20,399 bases of DNA from Anaerolineae bacterium (GCA_003694975.1 RFJH01000266.1:1-20399), one strand, 5' to 3'. Shown: positions 6,449 through 15,544, counted from the first letter of the stretch. Numbers and translations are program-made. Notes: a model not told the origin generated them from the letters alone.

Positions 6449-7486
6449 TTATCCGGCGGAGCGGAACAATGCTCTGTTCTCCTGCACCCAGCGCACCAGC
6501 CGCTCGACTCCCTCCTCCACCCCCACCTTCGGGCGCCAAGCCAGGTCGTGCGCCGCTTTGCGGATATCGGCGTAGAAGACGCGCTGGTCGCCGGGCCGCC
6601 AGTCGCCGCGCCCGACCGTTATCTCCCGTCCCAGGAGGCGCTCCAGGAGCGGGCCGAACTCCGCCCACACGGAGAGCACGTTCTCCGGCCCCCCGCCGAT
6701 GTTGTAGACCTGCCCCTGCGCCACGTCAATGTGCTCGATGGCCGCATCGTAGGCGTCCAGCAGGTCGTCCACGTAGAGCACGTCGCGCACCTGCTTGCCG
6801 TCGCCGTAAATCGTGATCGGGCGACCGGTCACCGCGGCGATGACGAACCACGCCACCCAGCCCTGGTCTTCGATGCCGAACTGTCTCGGCCCGTAGATGC
6901 ACGATTGTCGGAAGACGACCGTCGGCAGGCCGTAGATGCGGTGGTAATCGCGCGTGTACTGGTCGCCGGTCCCCTTCGAGCAGCCGTAGGGAGAGTGAAA
7001 GTCCAGGGGCTGCGTTTCGGGGCAGCCGAAGGGCAGGTCCGCGTAACGGTAGCGCGTCTCCTCCTCCACGATGGGGACGTCTTCCATTCCCCCGTACACT
7101 TTGTTCGTGGAGGCGTAAAGGAAGATCGGACGGCGCTCCGAAAGCCGCGCCGCCTCCAACGCGTTGAACGTACCCAGCGCGTTGGCCTCGAAATCCTGAC
7201 GCGGGTGTGTGACGGACGTGGTGACCGCGACCTGTCCCGCCAGATGGACGAGGACATCCGCCTCGCGCGCCGCCGCCGTGAGCAGGGCCGCATCGGTCAC
7301 ATCGCCGACGATGAGCCGGAACGCGCCCTTCCCGAACGTCTCCTCCAGCCAGGCCAGATTGACCTTCGCGCCGGCGCGGCTGAGATTATCGTAAATCGTC
7401 ACCCGTTCGCCGCGCGCAAGCAGGCGATGAACATAATTCGAGCCGATGAACCCGGCCCCACCGGTGATGAGATAGTGTTTTGTCAT
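6449..7486 (-). CDS. NAD-dependent epimerase/dehydratase, CDP-paratose 2-epimerase-like
   Basis: This 345-residue extended SDR protein has the dinucleotide motif TGGAGFIG (8-15), the catalytic STNK segment (126-129) and Y167xxxK171 in SPYGCSKG. The stretch FRQSCIYGPRQFG followed by EDQGWVAWFV is characteristic of the CDP-paratose/CDP-tyvelose 2-epimerase subgroup, which interconverts the C2 configuration of a nucleotide sugar for surface polysaccharide. Other sugar-nucleotide epimerases are possible, because no CDP-dideoxyhexose genes are seen nearby. ATG 7486 follows the rhomboid stop by 6 bp and has no clear ribosome site, so coupled translation is likely. It is the last gene of the lepA-UPF0104-rhomboid run. 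The catalytic residues are intact, and the general family is certain; the substrate is an inference. Confidence 0.85.
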   Translation of the reverse strand: MTKHYLITGGAGFIGSNYVHRLLARGERVTIYDNLSRAGAKVNLAWLEETFGKGAFRLIVGDVTDAALLTAAAREADVLVHLAGQVAVTTSVTHPRQDFEANALGTFNALEAARLSERRPIFLYASTNKVYGGMEDVPIVEEETRYRYADLPFGCPETQPLDFHSPYGCSKGTGDQYTRDYHRIYGLPTVVFRQSCIYGPRQFGIEDQGWVAWFVIAAVTGRPITIYGDGKQVRDVLYVDDLLDAYDAAIEHIDVAQGQVYNIGGGPENVLSVWAEFGPLLERLLGREITVGRGDWRPGDQRVFYADIRKAAHDLAWRPKVGVEEGVERLVRWVQENRALFRSAG

Positions 7487-7492
7487 CGTTTT

Positions 7493-8173
7493 CTACCAGG
7501 GATATTCAACGTAGTAACGCGGTCGCTGAGGGCGGGCGAACACCCCCACCGCCAGCATACCAAAGACGAAGCCGCCGATGTGTGCCCACCACGCCACGCC
7601 GCTCCCCGAAGCCCCGGCCAGCGAGAACAACCCCGAATAGACCTGCGAGAGGAACCAGAACCCCAGGTAAAAGACCGCCGGGATCTCCACGAAAGTGAAG
7701 AAAAAGAAGATCGGGAGGAGTGTCACGACACGAGATTGGGGGAAGAGGATCATGTAAGCGCCCAGGACGCCCGCAATCGCCCCGCTGGCGCCGATCATCG
7801 GCACGCGGCTGAACGGCAGGATGAAGACCTGCAACAGCGCCGCCGCGACCCCGCTCAGCAGATAGAAAACCAGGTAACGCCCGTGTCCCATGCGCCCTTC
7901 CACGTTGTCGCCGAAGATGTAGAGCGTCCACATGTTGCTCAGGAGGTGAAACCAGCCGCCGTGCAGGAACATGGCGCTGAAGACGGTCGGCCAGGCCTTC
8001 CCCGTATGCGCCAGGAGACGCAGGGGCACCAACCCCCACGTGTTCGTGAATCGCGCCACGCCGACCGGGCCCAGCATGGACTCATAGAGAAAGACCAGGA
8101 CATTGGCGATGATGATCAGCCAGTTGACCAGGGGAAAACGACGGGAAGGAATGGTATCGTGAAGAGGAAACAT
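7493..8173 (-). CDS. Rhomboid-family intramembrane serine protease
   Basis: This 226-residue protein has about six to seven membrane helices. The rhomboid landmarks are complete: H71, H76 and N80 in HGGWFHLLSN, catalytic S130 in GASGAIAG, and catalytic H198 in AHIGGFVFG. It is therefore expected to be an active protease that cuts transmembrane segments of membrane proteins; the substrates are unknown. The open frame continues 39 codons upstream into the preceding gene, but ATG 8173 is chosen because GGAG lies 7 nt before it and the protein then starts just before the first helix, giving a 16-bp spacer to the upstream gene. The C-terminal tail is short and basic. There is no fused zinc finger or other domain. 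It lies in a co-directional run with lepA and a UPF0104 protein. Confidence 0.93.
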   Translation of the reverse strand: MFPLHDTIPSRRFPLVNWLIIIANVLVFLYESMLGPVGVARFTNTWGLVPLRLLAHTGKAWPTVFSAMFLHGGWFHLLSNMWTLYIFGDNVEGRMGHGRYLVFYLLSGVAAALLQVFILPFSRVPMIGASGAIAGVLGAYMILFPQSRVVTLLPIFFFFTFVEIPAVFYLGFWFLSQVYSGLFSLAGASGSGVAWWAHIGGFVFGMLAVGVFARPQRPRYYVEYPW

Positions 8174-8189
8174 ACGATATCTCCAGGAG

Positions 8190-9218
8190 TCAGGCGGGGG
8201 GGTCAGGGGGCGCATCGGTCGCACGCGCCCGCAGGTTGCGCAACTGACGGTAGACGCCCGCGAGCGTCTGACCTTCCAGGGAGAGGGCATACGTGCCCAC
8301 GATGCCGCTGAACAGGTAATTATACAGGCGCGCCGTCAAGGCAACGGCCAGGGCGGTGGACTGGTCGCCGCTCAGGAGGGTCAACGCGCCGCCGAAGGCG
8401 CCCTCGAACGTCCCCACCGCGCCGGGGAGAGAGGGGACCGCGCCGCCGAACGCCGCCGCACCCAGCCCGAACGCCCCCCATCCCAGGTGTGCCTGGGGGA
8501 AGAACGCCGCGATGATGAGATAGTATTCCACGACCGCGATCAGCCAGTCGAAGGCGCTCCAAAAAAGGAAGCGGATGAAACGCCAGGGCGAGGTCAGGAC
8601 GCTCAAGCCGTTGAGGAACGAGGTGAGCATTCCACCGCCGAAGCGTTGAACGACCGGCCAGCGGGCGCTGAGTCGCCGATACGCAGCCAGAGTCTGCTCA
8701 CGATAACGCGCCATGAGGTAGAGAACGGCCAGCCCGACCAGGACCATCCCGCCGACCACGAGGCTGACCCGCTCCGCTCCCGCCGCGCCGACCACGAACG
8801 GCACCGCGCCCGCCAGGAGGGCGGCGGAGAAGGCCAGGTCCACGACGCGCTCGATGACGATGGTCGGCAGGATTTCCAGAAAGGTCAACTCGCTCTTGCG
8901 GCTGAGCAGGAAGGCGCGCCCCATCTCGCCCAGCCGGAAGGGGAGGAAATTGTTCATCAGATAGCCTTCCCCAAGCGTCAGGAAGGTATCGCGGAACGAA
9001 GCCCGTTCCCGGAGCAGGGTGCGCCAGAGGAGCGCCCGCACGCCCAGCCAGGGCACGCTCAGCGCCAGCGCCGCCAGGAGCAGGAGAGGGTCCGCGTGCT
9101 GCACGGCCCGGGCGACGGCGCGCAGGTCTACGAAACGCACGATGGCGATCACCAGCAAGGTGCTGATGATCGCGCCGGGCAACCAGCGACGGGCATTTTT
9201 CCAGAAATCAGAAGTCAT
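8190..9218 (-). CDS. UPF0104 / lysylphosphatidylglycerol synthase TM-domain-like membrane protein
   Basis: This 342-residue polytopic protein has about eight helices. Conserved points of the family are the loop LMNNFLPFRLGEMGRA (87-102), ER-VD (123-127) and PSLPGAVGTFEG (262-273), matching the membrane domain of MprF/LPG synthase and its stand-alone UPF0104 relatives. In MprF this domain flips lysyl-phosphatidylglycerol; the stand-alone members are thought to move or modify lipid-linked molecules, but most are uncharacterised. There is no soluble aminoacyl-transferase domain here, so lysinylation itself is unlikely. ATG 9218 is 12 bp after the lepA stop, with only a weak AGG ribosome site. 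The C-terminus overhangs the last helix by about 25 mostly polar residues. Family call firm, function open. Confidence 0.82.
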   Translation of the reverse strand: MTSDFWKNARRWLPGAIISTLLVIAIVRFVDLRAVARAVQHADPLLLLAALALSVPWLGVRALLWRTLLRERASFRDTFLTLGEGYLMNNFLPFRLGEMGRAFLLSRKSELTFLEILPTIVIERVVDLAFSAALLAGAVPFVVGAAGAERVSLVVGGMVLVGLAVLYLMARYREQTLAAYRRLSARWPVVQRFGGGMLTSFLNGLSVLTSPWRFIRFLFWSAFDWLIAVVEYYLIIAAFFPQAHLGWGAFGLGAAAFGGAVPSLPGAVGTFEGAFGGALTLLSGDQSTALAVALTARLYNYLFSGIVGTYALSLEGQTLAGVYRQLRNLRARATDAPPDPPA

Positions 9219-9230
9219 CGAGCCGACCTG

Positions 9231-11030
<1,800 letters not shown>

Positions 11031-11041
11031 AGGCGCGGGGA

Positions 11042-11047
11042 AGTATA
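11042..11047 (-). promoter_or_regulatory. -10 box of a near-leaderless lepA promoter
   Basis: TATACT reads on the minus strand at 11047-11042. Only 11 nt separate it from the lepA ATG, so a start about 7 nt downstream of the box would leave a 5' leader of roughly 4 nt. No Shine-Dalgarno sequence is present, which agrees with near-leaderless translation. A good -35 hexamer is not seen at 16-18 bp. Confidence 0.45.
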
Positions 11048-11110
11048 CCCGATTTTTTCCGCCCCTCATCATTCTACCCTGATGAGCAACGCCGCCGTCT
11101 TTCCCTCTGC

Positions 11111-11116
11111 TATAAT
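11111..11116 (+). promoter_or_regulatory. -10 box of a leaderless SDR gene
   Basis: A perfect TATAAT stands 7 nt before the ATG at 11124 (4 nt before the overlapping ATG at 11121). The normal -10 to start-site distance puts transcription start on the A of the initiation codon, so the mRNA is predicted to be leaderless. No Shine-Dalgarno sequence and no convincing -35 are present. Confidence 0.6.
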
Positions 11117-11123
11117 CCCCATG

Positions 11124-12113
11124 ATGATACTGGTCACAGGCGGAACCGGCTTCGTCGGTCGCGCGCTCATTCGGCAATTGGTCAGCGCGGGGTACCACGT
11201 GCGCACGCTCATCCGTCCCTCGCCGCGCACACCGCGCCTGCCGCGCGGCGTACCGGTCGAGGTCGCGGTGACAGGGCTGAGCGATATACGCGGTCTGCGC
11301 GCCGCGCTGCGCGAGGTGGATATCGTCATTCACCTCGCCGGTAGCGAGAGCCAGGGCGCGCGTGCCACGTTGCTCGACACCGACGTACGCGGCACGCGCA
11401 ACCTGGCGCAAGTCGCCGCCGAAGCCGGGGTCCGGCACTTCCTCTTCCTCAGTCACCTCGATGCCGATCGCGCCTCCGCCTTCCCTGTCCTTAAAGCGAA
11501 AGGCATTGCCGAGGAGTACATCCGCCGCAGCGGAGTCCCCTATACCATCTTCCGCTCCGCCATCGTCTTTGGGCCTGGAGACCATTTCACCACCGCCCTG
11601 GCGCACCTCCTCCGCCTCGCGCCGGGCATCTTTCCCCTCCCCAACGGTGGCAAGACGCTGCTCCAGCCCCTCTGGATAGAAGACCTGACCGCCTGTTTCC
11701 TGTGGGCGCTCGAAGAGCCCACCGCCATCAACCAGACCTACGAGATCGGCGGCAGTGAACGCTTTACACTGCGGGAGGTGGTGGAAATCTTGCTCTCCGT
11801 CACGCGCAGGCGCCGTCTGCTCGTTTCCTTGCCCCTGCCTTTGTTACGCGCCTTCGTTATGGTGGTGGAAACGTTCTTCCCCTCGATCCCGGCCTCCACA
11901 CTCTGGTTGGACTATCTCGCCGTCAACCGCACCTGCCCGATAGACACTCTACCGCGCGTCATCGGCTTGATGCCGGCACGTTTTGCCTACCGCCTCGACT
12001 ACCTCATCCCCAAACCATGGTATCTCAGGTTACGAGATGCCCTCATCGTGCAGGGAAGGAAGGCAAGACACTCTTTCCGCACAGCCTGGCAAAAAATGCG
12101 CAAGCAGGAGTAA
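11124..12113 (+). CDS. Atypical SDR (NDUFA9-like) NAD(P)-binding protein
   Basis: This 329-residue protein has an N-terminal Rossmann motif TGGTGFVG (5-12) and the layout of atypical SDR family 5 / complex I 39-kDa-like proteins: RHFLFLSHL (about 104-112), the KAKGIAEEYIRRSG helix (124-137), then TIFRSAIVFGPGDHF. The tyrosine of the YxxxK motif is Phe120 (FPVLK), so classical SDR catalysis is doubtful and a binding or structural role on NAD(P)H or quinone-related complexes is possible. Residues 260-285 are hydrophobic. ATG 11124 gives MILVTGGTG; ATG 11121 adds one Met. The mRNA appears leaderless (TATAAT at 11111-11116). Its stop is 4 bp before the GNAT gene, and that gene's ribosome site lies inside this one. 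Confidence 0.85.
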   Translation: MILVTGGTGFVGRALIRQLVSAGYHVRTLIRPSPRTPRLPRGVPVEVAVTGLSDIRGLRAALREVDIVIHLAGSESQGARATLLDTDVRGTRNLAQVAAEAGVRHFLFLSHLDADRASAFPVLKAKGIAEEYIRRSGVPYTIFRSAIVFGPGDHFTTALAHLLRLAPGIFPLPNGGKTLLQPLWIEDLTACFLWALEEPTAINQTYEIGGSERFTLREVVEILLSVTRRRRLLVSLPLPLLRAFVMVVETFFPSIPASTLWLDYLAVNRTCPIDTLPRVIGLMPARFAYRLDYLIPKPWYLRLRDALIVQGRKARHSFRTAWQKMRKQE

Positions 12114-12117
12114 CGAA

Positions 12118-13002
12118 ATGTCTGAAACGCCGTGGACGATTCGCCTTCTCGAAACCGCAGAAGAGATGACCGCTGTGGAAGACCTGCAACGCATTGTCTG
12201 GCCGGGCAGCGAGACAGACATCACCCCGGCCCACCTTTTGGTCACCGTGGCGCACAACGGCGGGGTGGTGCTGGGAGCGTTTGTCGAGGACGAACTTGTC
12301 GGCTTCGTCTTCGGCTTCCCCGGCCTGGAGATGCTCCCCGATGGCCCTCAGCCAAAGCATTGCTCACATCAACTCGGCGTTCATCCAGAATGGCGCAATT
12401 CCGGCCTGGGCTTCGCCCTCAAGCGCGCCCAGTGGCAGATGGTACGGAAACAGGGATTGACGCACATCACCTGGACGTACGATCCCCTGCTCAGCCGCAA
12501 CGCTTACCTGAACATCGCCAAACTGGGGGCGGTGTGCAACACGTACCTTCGTTCCGTCTATGGGGCGATGCGCGACGGCCTGAACGCAGGGTTGCCCTCC
12601 GACCGCTTCCAGGTGGACTGGTGGGTGACCAGCAAACGCGTGGAACGACGCCTCAGCCGCCAGAGTCGTCGCCGCCTTGGGCTGGACCATTTTCTCCAGG
12701 CCGATTCTCAGGTCCTATACCGCACCGAACGGACCCCGGGCGGTCTGCTGCGTCCACCTGAGCGATTCGCCCCCCTGGAAGGGCGCATCGCCCTGGTCGA
12801 AATCCCCTCCGATTTCCTGTCCCTCAAAGAGGCCGATTTCGCCCTCGCCCGTGACTGGCGTTTCTTCTCGCGCGAAGTCTTCGAAACCGCTTTCGAGAAG
12901 GGGTATCTGGTGACCGATTTCGTCTTTGAGCGCTCCGAAGAGGGAGGACGCAGTTTCTACGTCCTGACACACGGAGAGAGTACGCTGGGAGATGCGGAGT
13001 GA
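12118..13002 (+). CDS. GNAT-superfamily acetyltransferase (COG3375 type)
   Basis: This 294-residue protein has a GNAT domain in its first half: TIRLLETAEEMTAVEDLQR, an acceptor strand GAFVEDELVGFVFGFPG, and an acetyl-CoA loop with GVHPEWRNSGLGFALKRAQ. Characteristic COG3375 segments follow: THITWTYDPLLSRNAYLNI, KLGAVCNTYL and GLNAGLPSDRFQVDWWV. The C-terminal part (about 190-294) is a family-specific domain with no named fold. The substrate is unknown for the whole group. ATG 12118 is set by AGGAG 7 nt upstream, which overlaps the end of the preceding SDR gene; the gap is only 4 bp, so the two are co-translated. A longer upstream frame exists but lies inside the SDR gene. It shares a transcript with the SDR protein and perhaps the small membrane protein gene. 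Confidence 0.86.
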   Translation: MSETPWTIRLLETAEEMTAVEDLQRIVWPGSETDITPAHLLVTVAHNGGVVLGAFVEDELVGFVFGFPGLEMLPDGPQPKHCSHQLGVHPEWRNSGLGFALKRAQWQMVRKQGLTHITWTYDPLLSRNAYLNIAKLGAVCNTYLRSVYGAMRDGLNAGLPSDRFQVDWWVTSKRVERRLSRQSRRRLGLDHFLQADSQVLYRTERTPGGLLRPPERFAPLEGRIALVEIPSDFLSLKEADFALARDWRFFSREVFETAFEKGYLVTDFVFERSEEGGRSFYVLTHGESTLGDAE

Positions 13003-13089
13003 GAGCACGCCGGCCCTCGGACAGGGTAAAATAGTGGCAAGATTGTCCGCCTCTTCAATATTCGCGAGACCAAACAAAAGGAGAACGCC

Positions 13090-13398
13090 ATGGACTTTAC
13101 CAGACTTGCCCTCGTCGCCTTTTTTGTGGAGGCCATCGTTCAGACGATCAAACCCCTTTATGATCCTGAGAAGGGGTGGAACCGCAATGTCCTCCTGGCA
13201 CTGGCCGGCGGCATCATCGTGTGCGTGCTGACCGGCGTGGACCTGTTTGCTCAATTGGGCCTTGCCATTCCGATCCCCTACGTCGGATCGGTGCTGACCG
13301 GCATTATCGCCAGCCGCGGCTCCAACGTGGTGCATGATGTCTTCAAGTTCGTTGAACAGAGCGCACATCCCGATAGCGGCCTGGGAGCGGTTGGATAG
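13090..13398 (+). CDS. Small holin-like membrane protein of unknown function
   Basis: This 102-residue protein has an N-terminal amphipathic or membrane helix (about 4-20), a hydrophobic helix (33-57) and a third hydrophobic stretch (60-75) ending in the polar motif SRGSNVVHDVFKFVE. A short helical hairpin followed by a (S/R)RGSN-x-x-HD ending recalls small phage-holin-like proteins seen in Gram-positive genomes, but I cannot assign it to a named family, and no endolysin gene lies nearby. The ATG at 13090 has AAAGGAG 6 nt upstream, a strong ribosome site. It begins 87 bp after the GNAT gene; a lone -10-like TAAAAT lies at 13027-13032 without a clear -35. A strong hairpin terminator follows. 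Coding status is well supported by ribosome site and composition; function is open. Confidence 0.7.
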   Translation: MDFTRLALVAFFVEAIVQTIKPLYDPEKGWNRNVLLALAGGIIVCVLTGVDLFAQLGLAIPIPYVGSVLTGIIASRGSNVVHDVFKFVEQSAHPDSGLGAVG

Positions 13399-13464
13399 GT
13401 GCGCATCAGGCACGCCATAGGAAAATGCTTCGCTTTTTCTCCCCACTCGAAGGCAGAAGATGAC

Positions 13465-13491
13465 AAAGGCGACCGGTAGAAGGTCGCCTTT
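13465..13491. terminator. Perfect 10-bp hairpin, probable bidirectional terminator
   Basis: The arms AAAGGCGACC (13465-13474) and GGTCGCCTTT (13482-13491) pair perfectly around a 7-nt loop. The arm ends in TTT on either strand. It sits between the convergent small membrane protein gene and the unknown 4-TM gene, so it can serve both. The plus-strand tail TTTGCTT is a short U-tract. Confidence 0.7.
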
Positions 13492-13501
13492 GCTTATGGA
13501 G

Positions 13502-13525
13502 GCCGGTCGGGAGAGCGCGACCGGC
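13502..13525. terminator. Second hairpin between the convergent genes
   Basis: GCCGGTCG (13502-13509) pairs with CGACCGGC (13518-13525) around an 8-nt loop. It lies 10 bp from the first hairpin and closer to the minus-strand gene end. It lacks a T-tract, so on its own it is a weak terminator candidate; with the neighbour it could form a double stem. Confidence 0.35.
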
Positions 13526-13548
13526 TGCAATGGGGCGCAAGAGGGAGA

Positions 13549-14253
13549 TTACCTGCGGGGAAACGAGGCTTCGTCGCGTGCATGGGCACTCATACCGATG
13601 GGATGATAGGTCGGCTCGTGACGTGCAGCAGCCGGGCGCCCAGACAGGGACGTGGCAACCGGTTTGGGCGCCGGGCGGACGGGAGATGTCAGTGGGCGCG
13701 CCGTGGCGGTCGAGCGGCGGGTGGCCACGCTCAAAGGGCGTTCTGTCCCCATGCTGAAGAGACGCTCTCCGGCGATGGAGAACGTGCCGATGATCAACAC
13801 CCGAATCAACCACACCATCACGGCGACGAAGATGGGCACCACGCGCATCATCGTCCCTGGGCTGATGACCACACTGGCCGCGGCTTGATGGTTGACAATG
13901 GCCACGGAGACGCCCCACCACGTGAGGGTCGCGTTCATTGCCGCAGCCAATAGCCATGCCCCGAAGAGATACCAGACCTCGGCGGGTTCGTCGGCGCCTT
14001 GCTCCGGTGTGAAGAGGCGCGCGATGCCGGCGAAGTCAATCCCGCAGAAGGCAATGGCCAGGATGGTCGCCCAGCGAATGCCGGCAAAGCGCAGGTCCCC
14101 CAGCAAGTCGTGCAGGGCGAACTCAGTGGTGGAGAAGTTGAAGATCTCGAAGGACAGCAACGCCGCGAGCAGGATACTCCCGAATAATGCGCCACGTTGC
14201 AACATGGTGCTTCGCAATAGCGGCACCAGATGAAGGGTAGACGAGCGTTTCAC
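13549..14253 (-). CDS. Unrecognised 4-TM membrane protein with basic, Pro/Ala-rich tail
   Basis: I do not recognise this family. The 234-residue product has four hydrophobic helices at about residues 21-40, 58-80, 95-120 and 137-161, followed by a 65-residue low-complexity tail rich in Arg, Pro, Ala, Ser and Thr and lacking acidic residues until its end. Loops contain FNFSTTEFALHDLLGD and IARLFTPEQGADEP. The start codon is GTG at 14253, fixed by an AGGAGG 6 nt upstream. Upstream is a near-consensus sigma-70-like promoter (TTGACT, 17 bp, TATATT) with a 16-bp dyad in the spacer, so the gene is probably strongly expressed when derepressed. The gene stands alone, convergent with the holin-like gene. 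A sensory, channel or assembly role cannot be told from sequence. Confidence 0.75.
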   Translation of the reverse strand: MKRSSTLHLVPLLRSTMLQRGALFGSILLAALLSFEIFNFSTTEFALHDLLGDLRFAGIRWATILAIAFCGIDFAGIARLFTPEQGADEPAEVWYLFGAWLLAAAMNATLTWWGVSVAIVNHQAAASVVISPGTMMRVVPIFVAVMVWLIRVLIIGTFSIAGERLFSMGTERPLSVATRRSTATARPLTSPVRPAPKPVATSLSGRPAAARHEPTYHPIGMSAHARDEASFPRR

Positions 14254-14294
14254 GGCACACCTCCTGTGAGATGCCAGAACGGTCAGGTGCTTTA

Positions 14295-14323
14295 AATATA
14301 GAATATTTGTTCTAAAAAGTCAA
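14295..14323 (-). promoter_or_regulatory. Sigma-70-like promoter of the 4-TM protein gene
   Basis: On the minus strand, -35 TTGACT (14323-14318), a 17-bp spacer and -10 TATATT (14300-14295) form a near-consensus promoter 41 bp before the GTG start. The surrounding AT-rich patch contrasts with the GC-rich genes. Confidence 0.8.
14299..14314. promoter_or_regulatory. 16-bp dyad operator (LexA-like) in the promoter spacer
   Basis: TAGAACAAATATTCTA (minus strand) is a dyad with perfect 5-bp arms TAGAA/TTCTA. It occupies the spacer between -35 and -10, the classical place for a repressor. The core GAAC-N4-ATTC is one base per outer position away from the Gram-positive-type LexA box CGAAC-N4-GTTCG. 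LexA identity is an inference; the dyad itself is seen. Confidence 0.55.
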
Positions 14324-14341
14324 GGGGGACGCAACGAAAAA

Positions 14342-14370
14342 AAGCCCGATTTCAGCAAGAAATCGGGCTT
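14342..14370 (-). terminator. Intrinsic terminator of the 346-residue membrane protein gene
   Basis: The arms AAGCCCGATTTC (14342-14353) and GAAATCGGGCTT (14359-14370) are perfect 12-bp complements with a 5-nt loop. On the minus strand the stem runs into seven consecutive T (complement of A 14337-14343). It lies 82 bp after the stop codon at 14453. Confidence 0.9.
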
Positions 14371-14452
14371 CCTGGCCAGGGCGGAAAAGACTTTTCCGTA
14401 TGATGAATGCGCTCGGCCTCCTCCCAAAGTCGTATTTGCCCGTCAAGTTTTT

Positions 14453-15493
14453 TCAGTGCTCCCCGCCTCCTCCCTGGGCACGCACCAGTTCCACACCCAG
14501 GACAATCAGTTCGTCCGGCAAATCCGGCGGGATCGGCCCCATCGCAGCGACAGAAACGCCGTTTGGCCCGAAGAGTATCACCAGTTGCGAAGGCCCCCCC
14601 GGCGACTTTCCTATCGGATGGCGTTCTGCCCATTCTGCCAGCGGATTGACCGTCCAGGGATTGAGAATCTGTCGCGCTCGTGTAGGGTCGGTGGTAAAGG
14701 CCATGAAGTAGGGTTCCAGGCGCGGCGGGAGCGGAGCGAGAACCTCGGCATCATCCATACCAGGCGCGTCCAGTTCATCGAAGCCGTAAACGTTCAAGGA
14801 TTTTTTGAAAAGCGGTTTGTTCAGTCTGCCCAGCAACCCCCCAATACTTGTCTGTTGCCCCGTCTTCTTCTGCGCCAGGTAAAGAAAGCCTTCCTCAAGA
14901 ACGAAGTCATCCGATTGCCAGCGGATGATGGGGACAATAATGGTGGAATTGGACTGTGTGGTTTGCATCTCCCACCGTACTCCCTCGGTGACACCCTGCT
15001 GCGAGATGCTCATTTGGGCGGCTGCGCTGTCCACAATGGCTCCCTCATCTCCTACGCCAAGGAAGTCGCGCAGGCGGCGGGCAGTTTCCTCATGGCGTCC
15101 TCGATTGCTGTCATAGTACGAATGCAACGGGACGCGTTCCCCATTGCGAAGGACAATGGCAACGCGGTAGGTGTACCTCCTCCCCTCCTCATCGCTGCTC
15201 TCCAAACGCTCCACGATTACGGCGAGGATCTCGTCCAGCGGAATTTCTTTCACCGATTGTCGCCATGGGGAGCGGTAGGTCAATGTGAGCAGGCCGGTGC
15301 TCTTATCGGCAGTAATCGTCAATACAGAGGGCAAGAGGAAACTCAACAGGCCGATGGCGATGCCGATCAGGGCAATCGCGAGTGATTTCTCCGCATAGGC
15401 GATGAACAGGGTGAGGGCAGTTGCTATGATGCCAATGAACCACCACCCTGTTGGCCTCTCGCGCAGGGTAAGGCGTTGTGAATTCATTTCCAT
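14453..15493 (-). CDS. Unrecognised membrane-anchored protein with soluble C-terminal domain
   Basis: I do not recognise a named family. The 346-residue product has two closely spaced hydrophobic helices at about residues 17-33 and 38-57, then a long soluble part. The segment after the helices (LTITADKSTGLLTLTYRSPW, then KEIPLDEILAVIVERLE and VAIVLRNGERVPLHSYYDS) looks like the beta-rich, PH-like domain found behind two helices in many small bacterial membrane proteins. Residues about 170-346 have no recognisable motif and end GGGGEH. ATG 15493 is fixed by TTAGGAG 8 nt upstream; a longer frame to 15646 runs through the promoter and is rejected. An extended -10 (TGC-TACACT, 15553-15545) lies about 50 bp upstream and a perfect terminator follows. 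It stands as a single-gene unit divergent from tetR. Confidence 0.72.
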   Translation of the reverse strand: MEMNSQRLTLRERPTGWWFIGIIATALTLFIAYAEKSLAIALIGIAIGLLSFLLPSVLTITADKSTGLLTLTYRSPWRQSVKEIPLDEILAVIVERLESSDEEGRRYTYRVAIVLRNGERVPLHSYYDSNRGRHEETARRLRDFLGVGDEGAIVDSAAAQMSISQQGVTEGVRWEMQTTQSNSTIIVPIIRWQSDDFVLEEGFLYLAQKKTGQQTSIGGLLGRLNKPLFKKSLNVYGFDELDAPGMDDAEVLAPLPPRLEPYFMAFTTDPTRARQILNPWTVNPLAEWAERHPIGKSPGGPSQLVILFGPNGVSVAAMGPIPPDLPDELIVLGVELVRAQGGGGEH

Positions 15494-15544
15494 CGAGATG
15501 TCTCCTAACAGATGTTCTTCGCTCGGGAATGGCTGCTCTTTATC

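Noticed and set aside
6404..8311. Plus-strand open frame of about 630 codons opposite the epimerase and rhomboid genes
   Set aside because: It spans two well-supported minus-strand genes, has no ribosome site and no recognisable domain.
11031..11606. In-frame 192-codon N-terminal extension of lepA
   Set aside because: It lies antisense to the SDR gene, contains no LepA-like sequence, and the conserved LepA start is at 11030.
11983..12117. Upstream extension of the GNAT frame
   Set aside because: It lies inside the SDR gene; ATG 12118 has AGGAG at 7 nt and begins the recognisable domain.
12715..13530. Minus-strand open frame covering the GNAT end and the holin-like gene
   Set aside because: It crosses two supported plus-strand genes and the convergent hairpin; no domain is visible.
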